Below are positions 56,465-64,000 of a DNA stretch of 64,000 nucleotides, piece by piece. Source of the DNA: Streptomyces sp. DG1A-41 (lineage in GTDB: Bacteria; Actinomycetota; Actinomycetes; Streptomycetales; Streptomycetaceae). The stretch is from positions 5,417,001 to 5,481,000 of the forward strand of contig NZ_CP146350.1 of NCBI RefSeq assembly GCF_037055355.1. The letters run 5' to 3'. The notes beneath the pieces were generated by a model. It saw only the letters and a list, made by a program, of their open reading frames with translations. It had not been told where the DNA came from and searched no databases. Made by a program: the position numbers and the translations under genes. The number at the start of each line of letters is the position of its first letter. Within the stretch, counting starts at the first letter, position 1.

Positions 56465-57676
56465 TCAGGCCGGCACCACCCGCCCCGTCACCTCGCCCAG
56501 TCCCACCCGTACACCGTCCGGGCCCGGGGCCCAGGCCGAGAGGGTCACCACGTCGCCGTCCTCCAGGAACGTCCGCTTGCCGTCGGGGAGTTCGAGAGGG
56601 TCGCGGCCGTTCCAGGTCAGTTCGAGGAGGGAGCCGCGCTCGCGGTCCGCCGGGCCGCTGACCGTGCCCGAGCCGTACAGGTCGCCGGTGCGCAGGGAGG
56701 CGCCGTTGACAGTCATGTGGGCCAGTTGCTGGGCGGCCGTCCAGTACATGGTGGAGAAGGGCGGCCCGGAGACGACGTGGCCGTTCACGGCGACGGTGAT
56801 CCGCAGGTCGTAGCCACCGGGTTCCTCGTCGCTGTCGTCGAGGTAGGGCAGCAGCTCGTGCGTCCGGGCCGGCGGCGCCACCCGGGCCTCCTCCAGGGCG
56901 TCCAGCGGGGTGATCCACGCCGACACCGACGTGGCGAAGGACTTGCCGAGGAACGGGCCGAGCGGGACGTACTCCCAGGCCTGGATGTCGCGCGCGGACC
57001 AGTCGTTGAGGAGGCAGAGACCGAAGACGTGCTCGCGGAAGCCGTCGAGAGACACCCGCTCGCCCATCCGGGACGGCACGCCGATTACGAAGCCGACCTC
57101 CGCCTCGATGTCCAGGCGGACGGACGGGCCGAAGACGGGAGCCGGGTCCGTGGGCGCCTTGCGCTGGCCCGAGGGGCGTACGACGTCCGTGCCGGAGACG
57201 ACGACCGTGCCGGAACGGCCGTGGTAGCCGATCGGCAGGTGCTTCCAGTTGGGGGTCAGGGAGTCCTCGGCGTCGGGGCGGAAGATCCGCCCGACGTTCC
57301 GGGCGTGGTGCTCGGACGCGTAGAAGTCGACGTAGTCCGCGACCTCGAAGGGGAGGTGCAGGGTCACCGAGGACAGGGGGTGGAACATCGGTGCGACGGT
57401 CTCGCGGTGGGACGGCACGGTCACCCATGCCGTCAGCGCCCGGCGGACGTCCGACCAGGCCGTGCGGCCCGCGGCCAGCAGCGGGTTGAGGGTCGGCTGG
57501 GCGAGCAGGGAGGCGTACGGGGAGCCGAGCGCGTGGGCCGCCGCGCCGGCGTCCAGTACGTGGTCGCCGAGCCGGACGCCCACGGTCCGGCGGGAGGAAC
57601 CGGGGAGGGAGAACACGCCGTACGGCAGGTTGTGCGGACCGAAGGGGTCGCCCTCGGGGACATCGAAGGGGGGCAT
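56465..57676 (-). CDS. fahA: Fumarylacetoacetase
   Basis: Last step of tyrosine/homogentisate breakdown: fumarylacetoacetate to fumarate and acetoacetate. 403 aa from the ATG giving PPFDVPEGDPFGPHNLPYGV; a longer reading to an upstream ATG lacks family sequence. Conserved blocks: DYVDFYASEHHARNVGRIFR, HLPIGYHGR, the metal ligands in LDIEAEVGFVIG and LNDWSARDIQAWEY, and LGKSFATSVSAWITPL. Monocistronic, with a palindrome in its upstream region. Confidence 0.93.
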   Translation of the reverse strand: MPPFDVPEGDPFGPHNLPYGVFSLPGSSRRTVGVRLGDHVLDAGAAAHALGSPYASLLAQPTLNPLLAAGRTAWSDVRRALTAWVTVPSHRETVAPMFHPLSSVTLHLPFEVADYVDFYASEHHARNVGRIFRPDAEDSLTPNWKHLPIGYHGRSGTVVVSGTDVVRPSGQRKAPTDPAPVFGPSVRLDIEAEVGFVIGVPSRMGERVSLDGFREHVFGLCLLNDWSARDIQAWEYVPLGPFLGKSFATSVSAWITPLDALEEARVAPPARTHELLPYLDDSDEEPGGYDLRITVAVNGHVVSGPPFSTMYWTAAQQLAHMTVNGASLRTGDLYGSGTVSGPADRERGSLLELTWNGRDPLELPDGKRTFLEDGDVVTLSAWAPGPDGVRVGLGEVTGRVVPA

Positions 57677-57986
57677 CGGGTGCTGCCTCGCTTTCGGGTG
57701 TGCCGTGTCGTCGCCACGTGTTCGTGGTCGTGCCACACGTTACGGGTGGCACACCGGTCCTGGGCAGTGTCCGAGGAGGCGGATACGGGCGAACGGGGCA
57801 GGTGGGCCCGGGTGGGACCGGACGGTGCGACTCCGGCGCGGCGGACGGGACGCCGCATTCGTACGTGCCGGAAGTTATCCACAGGACGCGACGCAATCTT
57901 GACGGAGCGGTGCGAACGGGGCGACTCTGGGCGGGTGCCGGAAGGCCTCGGGGAGGGGGCGTTCCGAGGGCACACTTGGGGGGCGG
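57677..57986. promoter_or_regulatory. Divergent control region, fahA / DegT-like gene
   Basis: 310 bases without a gene. It holds an inverted repeat GTGCCAC-N9-GTGGCAC (57730-57752), about 54 bases before the fahA start and a plausible operator, and a TTGACG (57899-57904) that could be a -35 for the rightward gene with only a weak -10. Confidence 0.5.
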
Positions 57987-59234
57987 ATGGCCATTGGGGA
58001 GGCCGGTCCGGGCTCGGTGCGGCGTGGTTCGCAGCTCAAGCTGCTGGAAGAGACCATGCGCGTGCGGCTCGGCCGGGAATGTGTGTATGTACCGTCGTGC
58101 CGTTTCGGGCTGTATGTGGCGCTGCGCCACTGGTGCCCGCCCGGCGGGCGGGTGCTGATGTCGCCGGTCAACGACGACGTCATCTTCTTCGTCGTGCTCG
58201 CGGCCGGACTGCGTCCGGTGCAGGCGCCCCTGAACCCGCTCGACGCGTCCATCGACATCGATGCCGTGCCGGACGAAACGTGGAGATCGGCGTCGGCTGT
58301 GCTCACGACGAACCTGTACGGGAACCCGGACCCGGCGCCGCGCCTCAGGCAGAAGTGCGACGCGTTGGGGATTCCGCTCTTCGAGGACGCGGCGCACGCC
58401 ATCGGCAGCCGGGCGGGGGACCGGCCGGTCGGGGCGTGGGGCGAGGCCTCCGCGTTCAGCCTGTCCAAGCATGTCGGGGCCAAGGCCGGAGGCATGCTCT
58501 CCCTCGCCGACCCGGGGCTGCGGGACGCGGTGGAGAAGACCTGCGCGGGACTGCTCACGCCGCGCCGGCCGAGCTCCGAACTCGCCTACGTCATCCGCCC
58601 GTACGCGGAGGCGGCGGTGCGCGGGCTGCGGCTGCGGCGTGCCGCGTGGGCCGCGATCCGGCTGCTGGGGCTGGCGGACCGCGAGGAGATCCGGATGCCG
58701 CTGCGCCCGGACGAACTCGCGCGGGCCGCCCGCCGGGCGCCCGGGCTCGACCCCCACCATCCCTGGGTACGCGTCGACATGCACGACTACCGCCAGGAGT
58801 CCGGCCCGCTGCGGCTGCGACGCATCGGGCGCAAGCTCGACCGGCTGGACGAGGTGCTGGACGCCTGCCGGGCGGGCACGGAGCTGCTGCTGTCCACGCC
58901 CTGGGCCAAGCCGCGTGACGCGTACGGCACCCAGCCGTTGTTCCGCGTCCCGCTGTTCGTGGCGGACCGGGACGCGGCGATCGCGGCACTGGCACGGCAG
59001 GGCGTCGTCGTCGGCTACCTCTACGACCCGCCCCTGGACGACTACGCCGGCGCGGAGTTCACCGACCCCTCACCGGACCCCGAGGCGGCCCGCTGGTTCG
59101 CGCGGCACGCGCTGCCCGTGGACCCGCTGCGGGCCCGGACGGTCGTCGAGGTGCTGGAGCGGTCCGGGGCGCAGCCGGTCGAGGCACCGGGAGAACCACC
59201 CCGTGACAGGCCGACACCGGGAGGGCTGGGTTAG
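57987..59234 (+). CDS. DegT/DnrJ/EryC1/StrS-like aminotransferase-fold protein
   Basis: 415 aa. PLP-fold features of sugar aminotransferases: VPSCRFGLYVALRHW, the Asp in IPLFEDAAHAIGSRAG and a Lys in AFSLSKHVGAKAGGM at the Schiff-base position. It lacks some C-terminal blocks of true StrS enzymes (Arg/His-rich WVRVDMHDYRQESGPLRLRR instead), so activity on nucleotide sugars is only likely. First gene of a surface-polysaccharide operon; the flippase gene starts four bases later. Confidence 0.72.
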   Translation: MAIGEAGPGSVRRGSQLKLLEETMRVRLGRECVYVPSCRFGLYVALRHWCPPGGRVLMSPVNDDVIFFVVLAAGLRPVQAPLNPLDASIDIDAVPDETWRSASAVLTTNLYGNPDPAPRLRQKCDALGIPLFEDAAHAIGSRAGDRPVGAWGEASAFSLSKHVGAKAGGMLSLADPGLRDAVEKTCAGLLTPRRPSSELAYVIRPYAEAAVRGLRLRRAAWAAIRLLGLADREEIRMPLRPDELARAARRAPGLDPHHPWVRVDMHDYRQESGPLRLRRIGRKLDRLDEVLDACRAGTELLLSTPWAKPRDAYGTQPLFRVPLFVADRDAAIAALARQGVVVGYLYDPPLDDYAGAEFTDPSPDPEAARWFARHALPVDPLRARTVVEVLERSGAQPVEAPGEPPRDRPTPGGLG

Positions 59235-59238
59235 TCCC

Positions 59239-60933
59239 GTGGCTGAGATCCAGGTGCACGAGCCCGCCGCCACGCGCGCCGACGGCGGCGGACCGAAGCC
59301 TGCCGTCGACGAGCACACGCACGACTCGCTGTTCAAGAACGCCTACTTCCTCATGCTCAGTACCGGCGTGTCCGCCGTACTGGGCCTGGGGTTCTGGCTC
59401 GTGGCCGCCCGCTACTACTCCGAGGAGGCCGTCGGCCAGGGCTCTGCCGCCATCGCCGCGATGCGGCTGCTCGCCAGCATCACGGCGACGACGATGATCG
59501 GCGCCGTCGTCCGTTTCGTCCCGCGCGCGGGACGGGGGACCGGGCGCCTGGTGTGGGGCACGTACGCGGCCAGTTCGCTGGTCGTGGCGCTCGCCGCCGC
59601 CGTCTTCCTGCTCACGCTCGACGCGTGGGGAGCGTCGTACGCACCGCTGGGCACGCCCATGGCGGGCGCGGTGTTCGTCGCGGCGTGCGTGGCCTGGGCG
59701 CTGCTCACGCTCCAGGACGGGGTGCTCACCGGACTGCGCAAGGCGGAGTGGGTACCGGCCGGGAACGCGGTGTTCTCGGTCGGGAAACTGGCCCTCCTGG
59801 CCGTCTTCGCCGGCATGCTGCCCGTCCTCGGCATCTTCGTGTCCTGGGCGGTGGCGATCGCCTTCTCCACACTGCCGCTGGGCTGGCTGATCTTCCGCCG
59901 GCTCATCCCGCGCCAGGCCGACCTCGACGGCGACAAAGAGCCCCTGAAACTCCGCGACATGGGCCGCTTCCTGGCCGGGGACTCGTTGGGCGCGCTGTTC
60001 AGCCTGGCGATGATCAACCTGCTGCCGGTGATGGTCGCGGTCCGCTTCAGCGCCGCGGAGAACGGCTACTTCTACGTGGCGTACACGGTCGGCGGCACGA
60101 TGGAGTTCCTGGCCATCAACATGGCCTCGTCCCTCACCGCGCACGCCTCCCACGACCCGCGGCAACTCGCCGACGGCGTCCGGGGCGCACTGCGGCGCAT
60201 GACGCTGCTGCTGGTCCCGATCGTTCTGGTGCTGGTCCTCTTCGCCCCCTACATCCTCACGCCCTTCAGCCCGGACTACGCCGAGCACGGCTCGACCGTG
60301 CTGCGGCTGCTCGCCCTCGGCGCGCTGCCGCGGGTGGTGGTGGAGCTGTACATCGGCGTCCTGCGCGTGCAGGGGCGTACGGGTGTGCTCGCCGCGCTCC
60401 AAGGCGCCATGTGCGCCCTGGTGCTGGGCAGCGCGACCGTGCTGTTCACCCCGGCCGGGATCGCGGGCGCCGGCTGGGCGGTGCTGCTGAGCATGACGCT
60501 GATCGCCGTCGTCTCCACGGTCGGGCTGCGAGCGGCACTGCGGCACAACGACAGCGCACCCGCGGCCCGTACGCCCGCCGATCCCTCCTACGGCACCCGC
60601 TGGGCGAAACTGAACGCCACCGCCGGGTACGGCACGACCTGGGCACGCCGGGCCCAGGACCAGCGCAAGGACGGCGACGAGGACGACGCGGACACGGTCA
60701 CGTTGTTCATAGGGCGCCCCGGGTACGAACGTGAGGCGCTCCAGGCGGACACGCTGGCGCTGATCGTGCGGCCGCATCATCCGGACGGGCCGCATCATCC
60801 GGACGCCGCGGAGCAGGGGGCGAGCCACGAGGAGGCCGGGGCCGTCGACACGGCGGCCGCCCCGCCGGCCCCGCGCACCCGGCGGCGCCCGGACCGCCCG
60901 AGGCCGGGGACGAAACCCAGGAGCGGCGGCTGA
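59239..60933 (+). CDS. Wzx-like polysaccharide flippase (MATE/MOP superfamily)
   Basis: 564 aa from a GTG with GGGAGGG upstream. Twelve to fourteen hydrophobic segments from FLMLSTGVSAVLGLGFWLVA to about residue 450, with family-like ARYYSEEAVGQGSAAIAAMR. A cytoplasmic C-terminal tail of about 110 Arg/Asp/Pro-rich residues follows, longer than usual and with no recognisable domain. It should carry lipid-linked glycan across the membrane. Confidence 0.82.
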   Translation: MAEIQVHEPAATRADGGGPKPAVDEHTHDSLFKNAYFLMLSTGVSAVLGLGFWLVAARYYSEEAVGQGSAAIAAMRLLASITATTMIGAVVRFVPRAGRGTGRLVWGTYAASSLVVALAAAVFLLTLDAWGASYAPLGTPMAGAVFVAACVAWALLTLQDGVLTGLRKAEWVPAGNAVFSVGKLALLAVFAGMLPVLGIFVSWAVAIAFSTLPLGWLIFRRLIPRQADLDGDKEPLKLRDMGRFLAGDSLGALFSLAMINLLPVMVAVRFSAAENGYFYVAYTVGGTMEFLAINMASSLTAHASHDPRQLADGVRGALRRMTLLLVPIVLVLVLFAPYILTPFSPDYAEHGSTVLRLLALGALPRVVVELYIGVLRVQGRTGVLAALQGAMCALVLGSATVLFTPAGIAGAGWAVLLSMTLIAVVSTVGLRAALRHNDSAPAARTPADPSYGTRWAKLNATAGYGTTWARRAQDQRKDGDEDDADTVTLFIGRPGYEREALQADTLALIVRPHHPDGPHHPDAAEQGASHEEAGAVDTAAAPPAPRTRRRPDRPRPGTKPRSGG

Positions 60934-60995
60934 GAGGCGCCCTCTGGAGCCTGCTCGGCGTCGCCACGGTCTTCTTCTGGGCGCCGTTACGCGAC

Positions 60996-61547
60996 ATGCC
61001 CTGGCAAGACGCTGCCACCGGAGCGGAACTGACGGGACGTCAGTTGCTGGAGGGCCTGCCGTTGCCGTCGCTCACCGCGGGAGGCATGCTGCTCGTGGTG
61101 TTCGTCGCCGCCGTCACGCTGTGCACCCGGCGCGACCCGTGGCTGCCCGGCGCGGCGCTGTACGCCGCCCTGCTCGCCCTGTACGCCGCACCGGTCGCCC
61201 TCGGCCGGGAACCGCGGCCGGTGGACGGGGCGTTGTATGGGAAGACGGCCGGCTTCCTCGCGGACGCGGTGGGGCTCGACGGCCCCGAGCCGCTGCTTCG
61301 CTGGGCGCCGCCGGTCTGCCAGCTGCTGTGCCTCGTACCGCTGTGGCTGCTGCTCGCGAGCGCGGGCGGACGGCTGACGTGGCCGCGGCGCTGGGGGGTT
61401 CTGTATCTCGTCTCGGTCGGCGGCTGGGCGTGGCGTGATGCGCTCGCACCGGTCGCGCCGCCCCTGCTCGCCGTACTTGTCGTACTCGTCCTGCTCCTGC
61501 CGGTGTGCCGCCGTGCCGCGTCGGCCAGGGGGCCAGGGCCCTTCTGA
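60996..61547 (+). CDS. Polysaccharide-cluster membrane protein, start uncertain
   Basis: 183 aa from the first ATG; at least four hydrophobic segments (GGMLLVVFVAAVTLC, ALYAALLALYAAPVALG, QLLCLVPLWLLLASAG, LLAVLVVLVLLLP). Coding-like sequence in the same frame precedes this ATG (RGALWSLLGVATVFFWAPLR, a further membrane segment), with AGGAG six bases ahead of a CTG at 60930 that overlaps the flippase stop as CTGA. Translation probably begins there. The last codons and the stop lie inside the palindromic element, so the C-terminus was likely replaced by its insertion. Family unknown. Confidence 0.6.
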   Translation: MPWQDAATGAELTGRQLLEGLPLPSLTAGGMLLVVFVAAVTLCTRRDPWLPGAALYAALLALYAAPVALGREPRPVDGALYGKTAGFLADAVGLDGPEPLLRWAPPVCQLLCLVPLWLLLASAGGRLTWPRRWGVLYLVSVGGWAWRDALAPVAPPLLAVLVVLVLLLPVCRRAASARGPGPF

Positions 61548-61699
61548 TGGATCTCCGCAGCGTCACGACGCCCGGCACGCACGCTCGCCGCACGGTGCGG
61601 AGGGCCAGGTGGCTCCGCCACATGACCCTCCGCACCGCACGCCGATCGCACGCACCGAACGCCGCTCCTTCTCCTTCGGATATCCATCAGAAGGGCCCT
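61535..61699. repeat. MITE-like palindromic element with 18-bp terminal inverted repeats
   Basis: The ends AGGGCCCTTCTGATGGAT and ATCCATCAGAAGGGCCCT are perfect reverse complements 129 bases apart. Inside is a second perfect 12-bp inverted repeat, CGGTGCGGAGGG (61593-61604) / CCCTCCGCACCG (61626-61637), and a smaller GTGG/CCAC stem. No coding sequence and no clear target duplication. Its left end supplies the stop of the preceding gene. The structure fits a small non-autonomous transposable element or a repeated structured-RNA element. Confidence 0.8.
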
Positions 61700-61786
61700 A
61701 GCGCACCGCAGAAGGCCGAACGGCCGACCCAGCGACTGATCAAGCTCCAGAGCCGAACAGAGCCGAACCGCCAGGGGGGAACCACC

Positions 61787-63751
61787 GTGCGTCCGCCAGT
61801 AACTCCGAGGGAGAGATCCACGCCAGAACCCACACCGGCACGGGACGGCGCGAGCACCCCCGGCGGTAGCCCCGAGACCTCCGGTCAGTCCTCCAGTTCC
61901 TCCTCCTCGGAGTCGTCGAGCCCCGCTCAGGAGCCCGTGACGGACCTGTCCGATCTGCCCCCTGCCTTGTCCGGGCGGCGCGCGCTGGCCTGGCCCGGCG
62001 TTCCGCTGATCGCCGCCCTCGCCCTGTGGGCGTACGCCATGCGGCACACCGACGTCTCGCGGCTCGACGACTACGGGCTGGTCACCGCGCTGCACCCGAC
62101 CTTCTGGGCCGGCCTCGTGGTGCTCACGACCGGGTTCTGGTTCACGGTCCGCGATCCGCGCCGGCCGGGCGCCTGGGCGGCGGCGTACGTCCTCGGGCTG
62201 CTGGTGATGGAGCGGGTGACGCAGGCCGTGCTCTACCCGACCCCGCTGTACGCGTGGGCGTGGAAGCACGAGGCGGTCATCGACCATCTGCTGACGGCAG
62301 GAGGTCTGCAAACGGCCGACCAGGTCGGCGACATGGCGGTGTACGACCAGTGGCCGGGCTTCTTCGCCGCCCAGGCCGCCCTGGTACGGCTGCTGGGCGT
62401 GGAGTCCTCGGCGATGTTCATGGCCTGGTGGCCCCTGGTCTCCAGCCTGATGCTGCTGCTCCCGCTGCTGCTGATCTACCGCACCTTCACGGAGGACCGG
62501 CGGCTGATCTGGACCGCCATCTGGCTCTTCTATGTCGCCAACTGGGTCGGGCAGGACTACTTCTCGCCCCAGTCCGTGGCCTACGCGCTGCACGTCGGCG
62601 TCCTGGCCGTGGTCCTGCGCCGCTTCGGCCGGTCCGCCGGGCGGAGCGGGCGGCCCCGGCAGGCCGTGTGGACGGTGGTGCTCACCGTCATGATCGCGGC
62701 GATCGTCATCTCCCACCAGCTCACCCCGGGCATGCTGGTCGTCTGCCTGGTCGCCCTGTGCCTCAGCCGCCGCTACCGCGACTGGGTCCCGGTGGTCACG
62801 ACCGTCGTGATCTTCCTGGCCTGGTGTCTCACGGCCGCGTTGCCCTTCCTGTCCGCGGCGATGCCGGACATGATCCGCTCCATCGGTGACGTCGGCGCCA
62901 ACGTGGAGACGGGGTACGGCGCCACCCCGACCGGCACCGGAGCGATCGCGACCTCCTGGGCGGCTCGGCTGCTGTCCGGGTCCGTCCTGCTCCTCGCTGC
63001 CGTCGGAGTCCTGCGTCAACGGGTGCTGCGGCACCGGGCCCGGCCCTTGCTGCTGATCGCGGCGGCCCCGCTGCCGATGTTCGCGGCGAGCAGCTACGGC
63101 AGCGAGATGATCTTCCGGGTGCTGCTGTTCATGCTGCCCGGTGCCGCGTTCTTCGCCGCCGCCGCGCTGCTGCCCAAGGTCCGCACGCTGGCCGCCGACG
63201 CCGCCGCCAGGGAGGCCGGCGGTCGGCAGGCCGCCCCCGTGAAGGCCCGCAGACGGGGGCTCGGCACCTGGGTGGGGCCGGCCGCACTGCTCGGCGGAAC
63301 CCTGGCGTTCGTCCCGGCCTACTCGGGCAAGGACCGGATCAACTACTTCCCGCCGCAGGAAGTGGCCCTCGTACGGCAGCTCTTCGACCAGGCACCCGAC
63401 GGCTCGCTCGTCGTGGCCGCCAACCGCAACTACCCGCTGGCGTACGCCTCCTACTGGAGCGTCGACCACTACTGGTTCCTCGACGACGCCCGCAGCCACG
63501 TCGACCGGATCGTCAAGAACCCGGCCGGCACCCTCGCCAGTGACATGGCCGGGGTGGGGCGGCCGGCCCGGGCCTACTTCCTCCTCACGCAGGGGCAGTT
63601 GGCCAACTCGGAGATGAACGGACAGCTCGACAGGGCGCAGCTGGACCGCATCCAGAAGTCCGTCGCCGCCTCACCACGGTTCCAGCTCGTGGCGGAGAAC
63701 AGCGCCGGATGGCTCTACGTACTGAAGCAGGCGCAGGGAGCGGAGCGATGA
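61787..63751 (+). CDS. Large membrane protein, glycosyltransferase-like (GT-C fold type)
   Basis: 654 aa from a GTG with GGGGGGA six bases upstream; the frame is open across the palindromic element but that part is not coding. A Ser/Pro-rich cytoplasmic start (about 60 residues) precedes some 12 membrane helices with loops LYPTPLYAWAWKHEAVIDHL, VYDQWPGFFAAQAALV and NYFPPQEVALVRQLFDQAPD, and a C-terminal extracytoplasmic domain (ANRNYPLAYASYWSVDHYWF). This layout matches lipid-linked-sugar glycosyltransferases or polymerases of surface glycans; I see no diagnostic catalytic motif. Overlaps the next gene by ATGA. Confidence 0.68.
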   Translation: MRPPVTPRERSTPEPTPARDGASTPGGSPETSGQSSSSSSSESSSPAQEPVTDLSDLPPALSGRRALAWPGVPLIAALALWAYAMRHTDVSRLDDYGLVTALHPTFWAGLVVLTTGFWFTVRDPRRPGAWAAAYVLGLLVMERVTQAVLYPTPLYAWAWKHEAVIDHLLTAGGLQTADQVGDMAVYDQWPGFFAAQAALVRLLGVESSAMFMAWWPLVSSLMLLLPLLLIYRTFTEDRRLIWTAIWLFYVANWVGQDYFSPQSVAYALHVGVLAVVLRRFGRSAGRSGRPRQAVWTVVLTVMIAAIVISHQLTPGMLVVCLVALCLSRRYRDWVPVVTTVVIFLAWCLTAALPFLSAAMPDMIRSIGDVGANVETGYGATPTGTGAIATSWAARLLSGSVLLLAAVGVLRQRVLRHRARPLLLIAAAPLPMFAASSYGSEMIFRVLLFMLPGAAFFAAAALLPKVRTLAADAAAREAGGRQAAPVKARRRGLGTWVGPAALLGGTLAFVPAYSGKDRINYFPPQEVALVRQLFDQAPDGSLVVAANRNYPLAYASYWSVDHYWFLDDARSHVDRIVKNPAGTLASDMAGVGRPARAYFLLTQGQLANSEMNGQLDRAQLDRIQKSVAASPRFQLVAENSAGWLYVLKQAQGAER

Positions 63752-64000
63752 CACCGCAGGAGCTCGTGGTCCGGATGCTGCCGCCGTTCGGCGGCTGGCT
63801 CGCGCTCGCCGCGCTCGCGCTGCCCGGCGGGTCGCCGCTGCGGGGCGCCGCCGTCGCCCTCTTCCTGGCGGCGGGCCCGGGCGCGGCCGTGGTCAGAGTC
63901 TGCGTCCCCGCGCTGGGGGCGCGGCCCGCCGAAGGGCCCGTCGAGCGCCGGGACCCGGACTTCGCCCGCCACTCCGACCTGCTGGAGCGGCTGATGCTCG
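63748..64000 (+). CDS. Partial membrane protein of the polysaccharide cluster
   Basis: Only the first 84 codons are in the window. ATG overlaps the previous stop. Two hydrophobic stretches (GGWLALAALALPGG, AAVALFLAAGPGAAVVRVCV) precede a polar region (RRDPDFARHSDLLERLM). Co-translated with the preceding gene; identity unknown. Confidence 0.65.
   Translation, partial: MTPQELVVRMLPPFGGWLALAALALPGGSPLRGAAVALFLAAGPGAAVVRVCVPALGARPAEGPVERRDPDFARHSDLLERLML

Noticed and set aside
55732..56661. Full 309-codon frame as an intact transposase
   Set aside because: Only the central part matches IS481 transposases; the N-terminal half is missing, a catalytic Asp is changed and the C-terminal 90 residues are read-through.
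57874..57882. Perfect DnaA box TTATCCACA
   Set aside because: It is a single site with no neighbouring boxes, AT-rich stretch or dnaA/dnaN genes, so it is not evidence of an origin.

Overview
The window is chromosomal DNA from a Streptomyces or very close relative. The evidence is very high GC with strong third-position GC bias, many GTG and some TTG starts, end-to-end operons with ATGA/GTGA overlaps, a 14-gene nuoA-N complex I operon, futalosine-route menaquinone genes, an actinobacterial Tad pilus cluster and WXG100-type proteins. I saw no rRNA, tRNA or CRISPR array.

Regions. 1-2.7 kb: an LCP cell-wall ligase, a lipoprotein and a small secreted protein. 3.1-9.7 kb: a Tad/Flp pilus operon (CpaB-like, ParA-like ATPase, TadA, TadB, TadC, Flp pilin, two TadE-type minor pilins, TadG-like protein). 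9.8-16.9 kb: an accessory island holding a double-glycine-leader peptide, a WXG100-like protein, a truncated effector start, and a repeated unit (divergent gene start, shared promoter, lipoprotein, coupled secreted protein) in three degrees of completeness. The fragment at 9.8 kb is a further remnant. 17.0-20.7 kb: a LysM/BTAD membrane protein and the prepilin peptidase that presumably finishes the pilus set. 20.8-33.1 kb: menaquinone genes (mqnC, menG, a geranylgeranyl-reductase-family enzyme) mixed with cell-surface genes (GH18-like lipoprotein, deacetylase/glycosyltransferase, acyltransferase, PASTA protein, NlpC/P60 hydrolase), def and a kinase-like protein. 33.1-49.9 kb: a long regulatory region with a strong Rex-operator candidate, then nuoA-N. 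50-57.7 kb: Uma2 nuclease, RecQ, M56 peptidase, WYL regulator with a divergent VOC protein, a dead IS481 remnant and fumarylacetoacetase. 58-64 kb: a surface-polysaccharide cluster (DegT-like enzyme, flippase, membrane protein, glycosyltransferase-like protein, partial gene) interrupted by a 165-bp palindromic MITE-like element.

The genes cohere functionally: Tad genes build and process surface pili; mqnC, menG and the reductase make and modify the menaquinone that the nuo complex reduces; the polysaccharide, LCP, NlpC/P60 and PASTA genes act on the cell envelope. The least explained part is the lipoprotein/secreted-protein array inside the pilus locus.

Several genes (nuoE, recQ, the Uma2 gene, the hypothetical gene at 13.2-13.9 kb) carry single-base frame breaks, mostly in or beside short G/C runs. 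Some of these may be assembly errors rather than real pseudogenes, and each is flagged.
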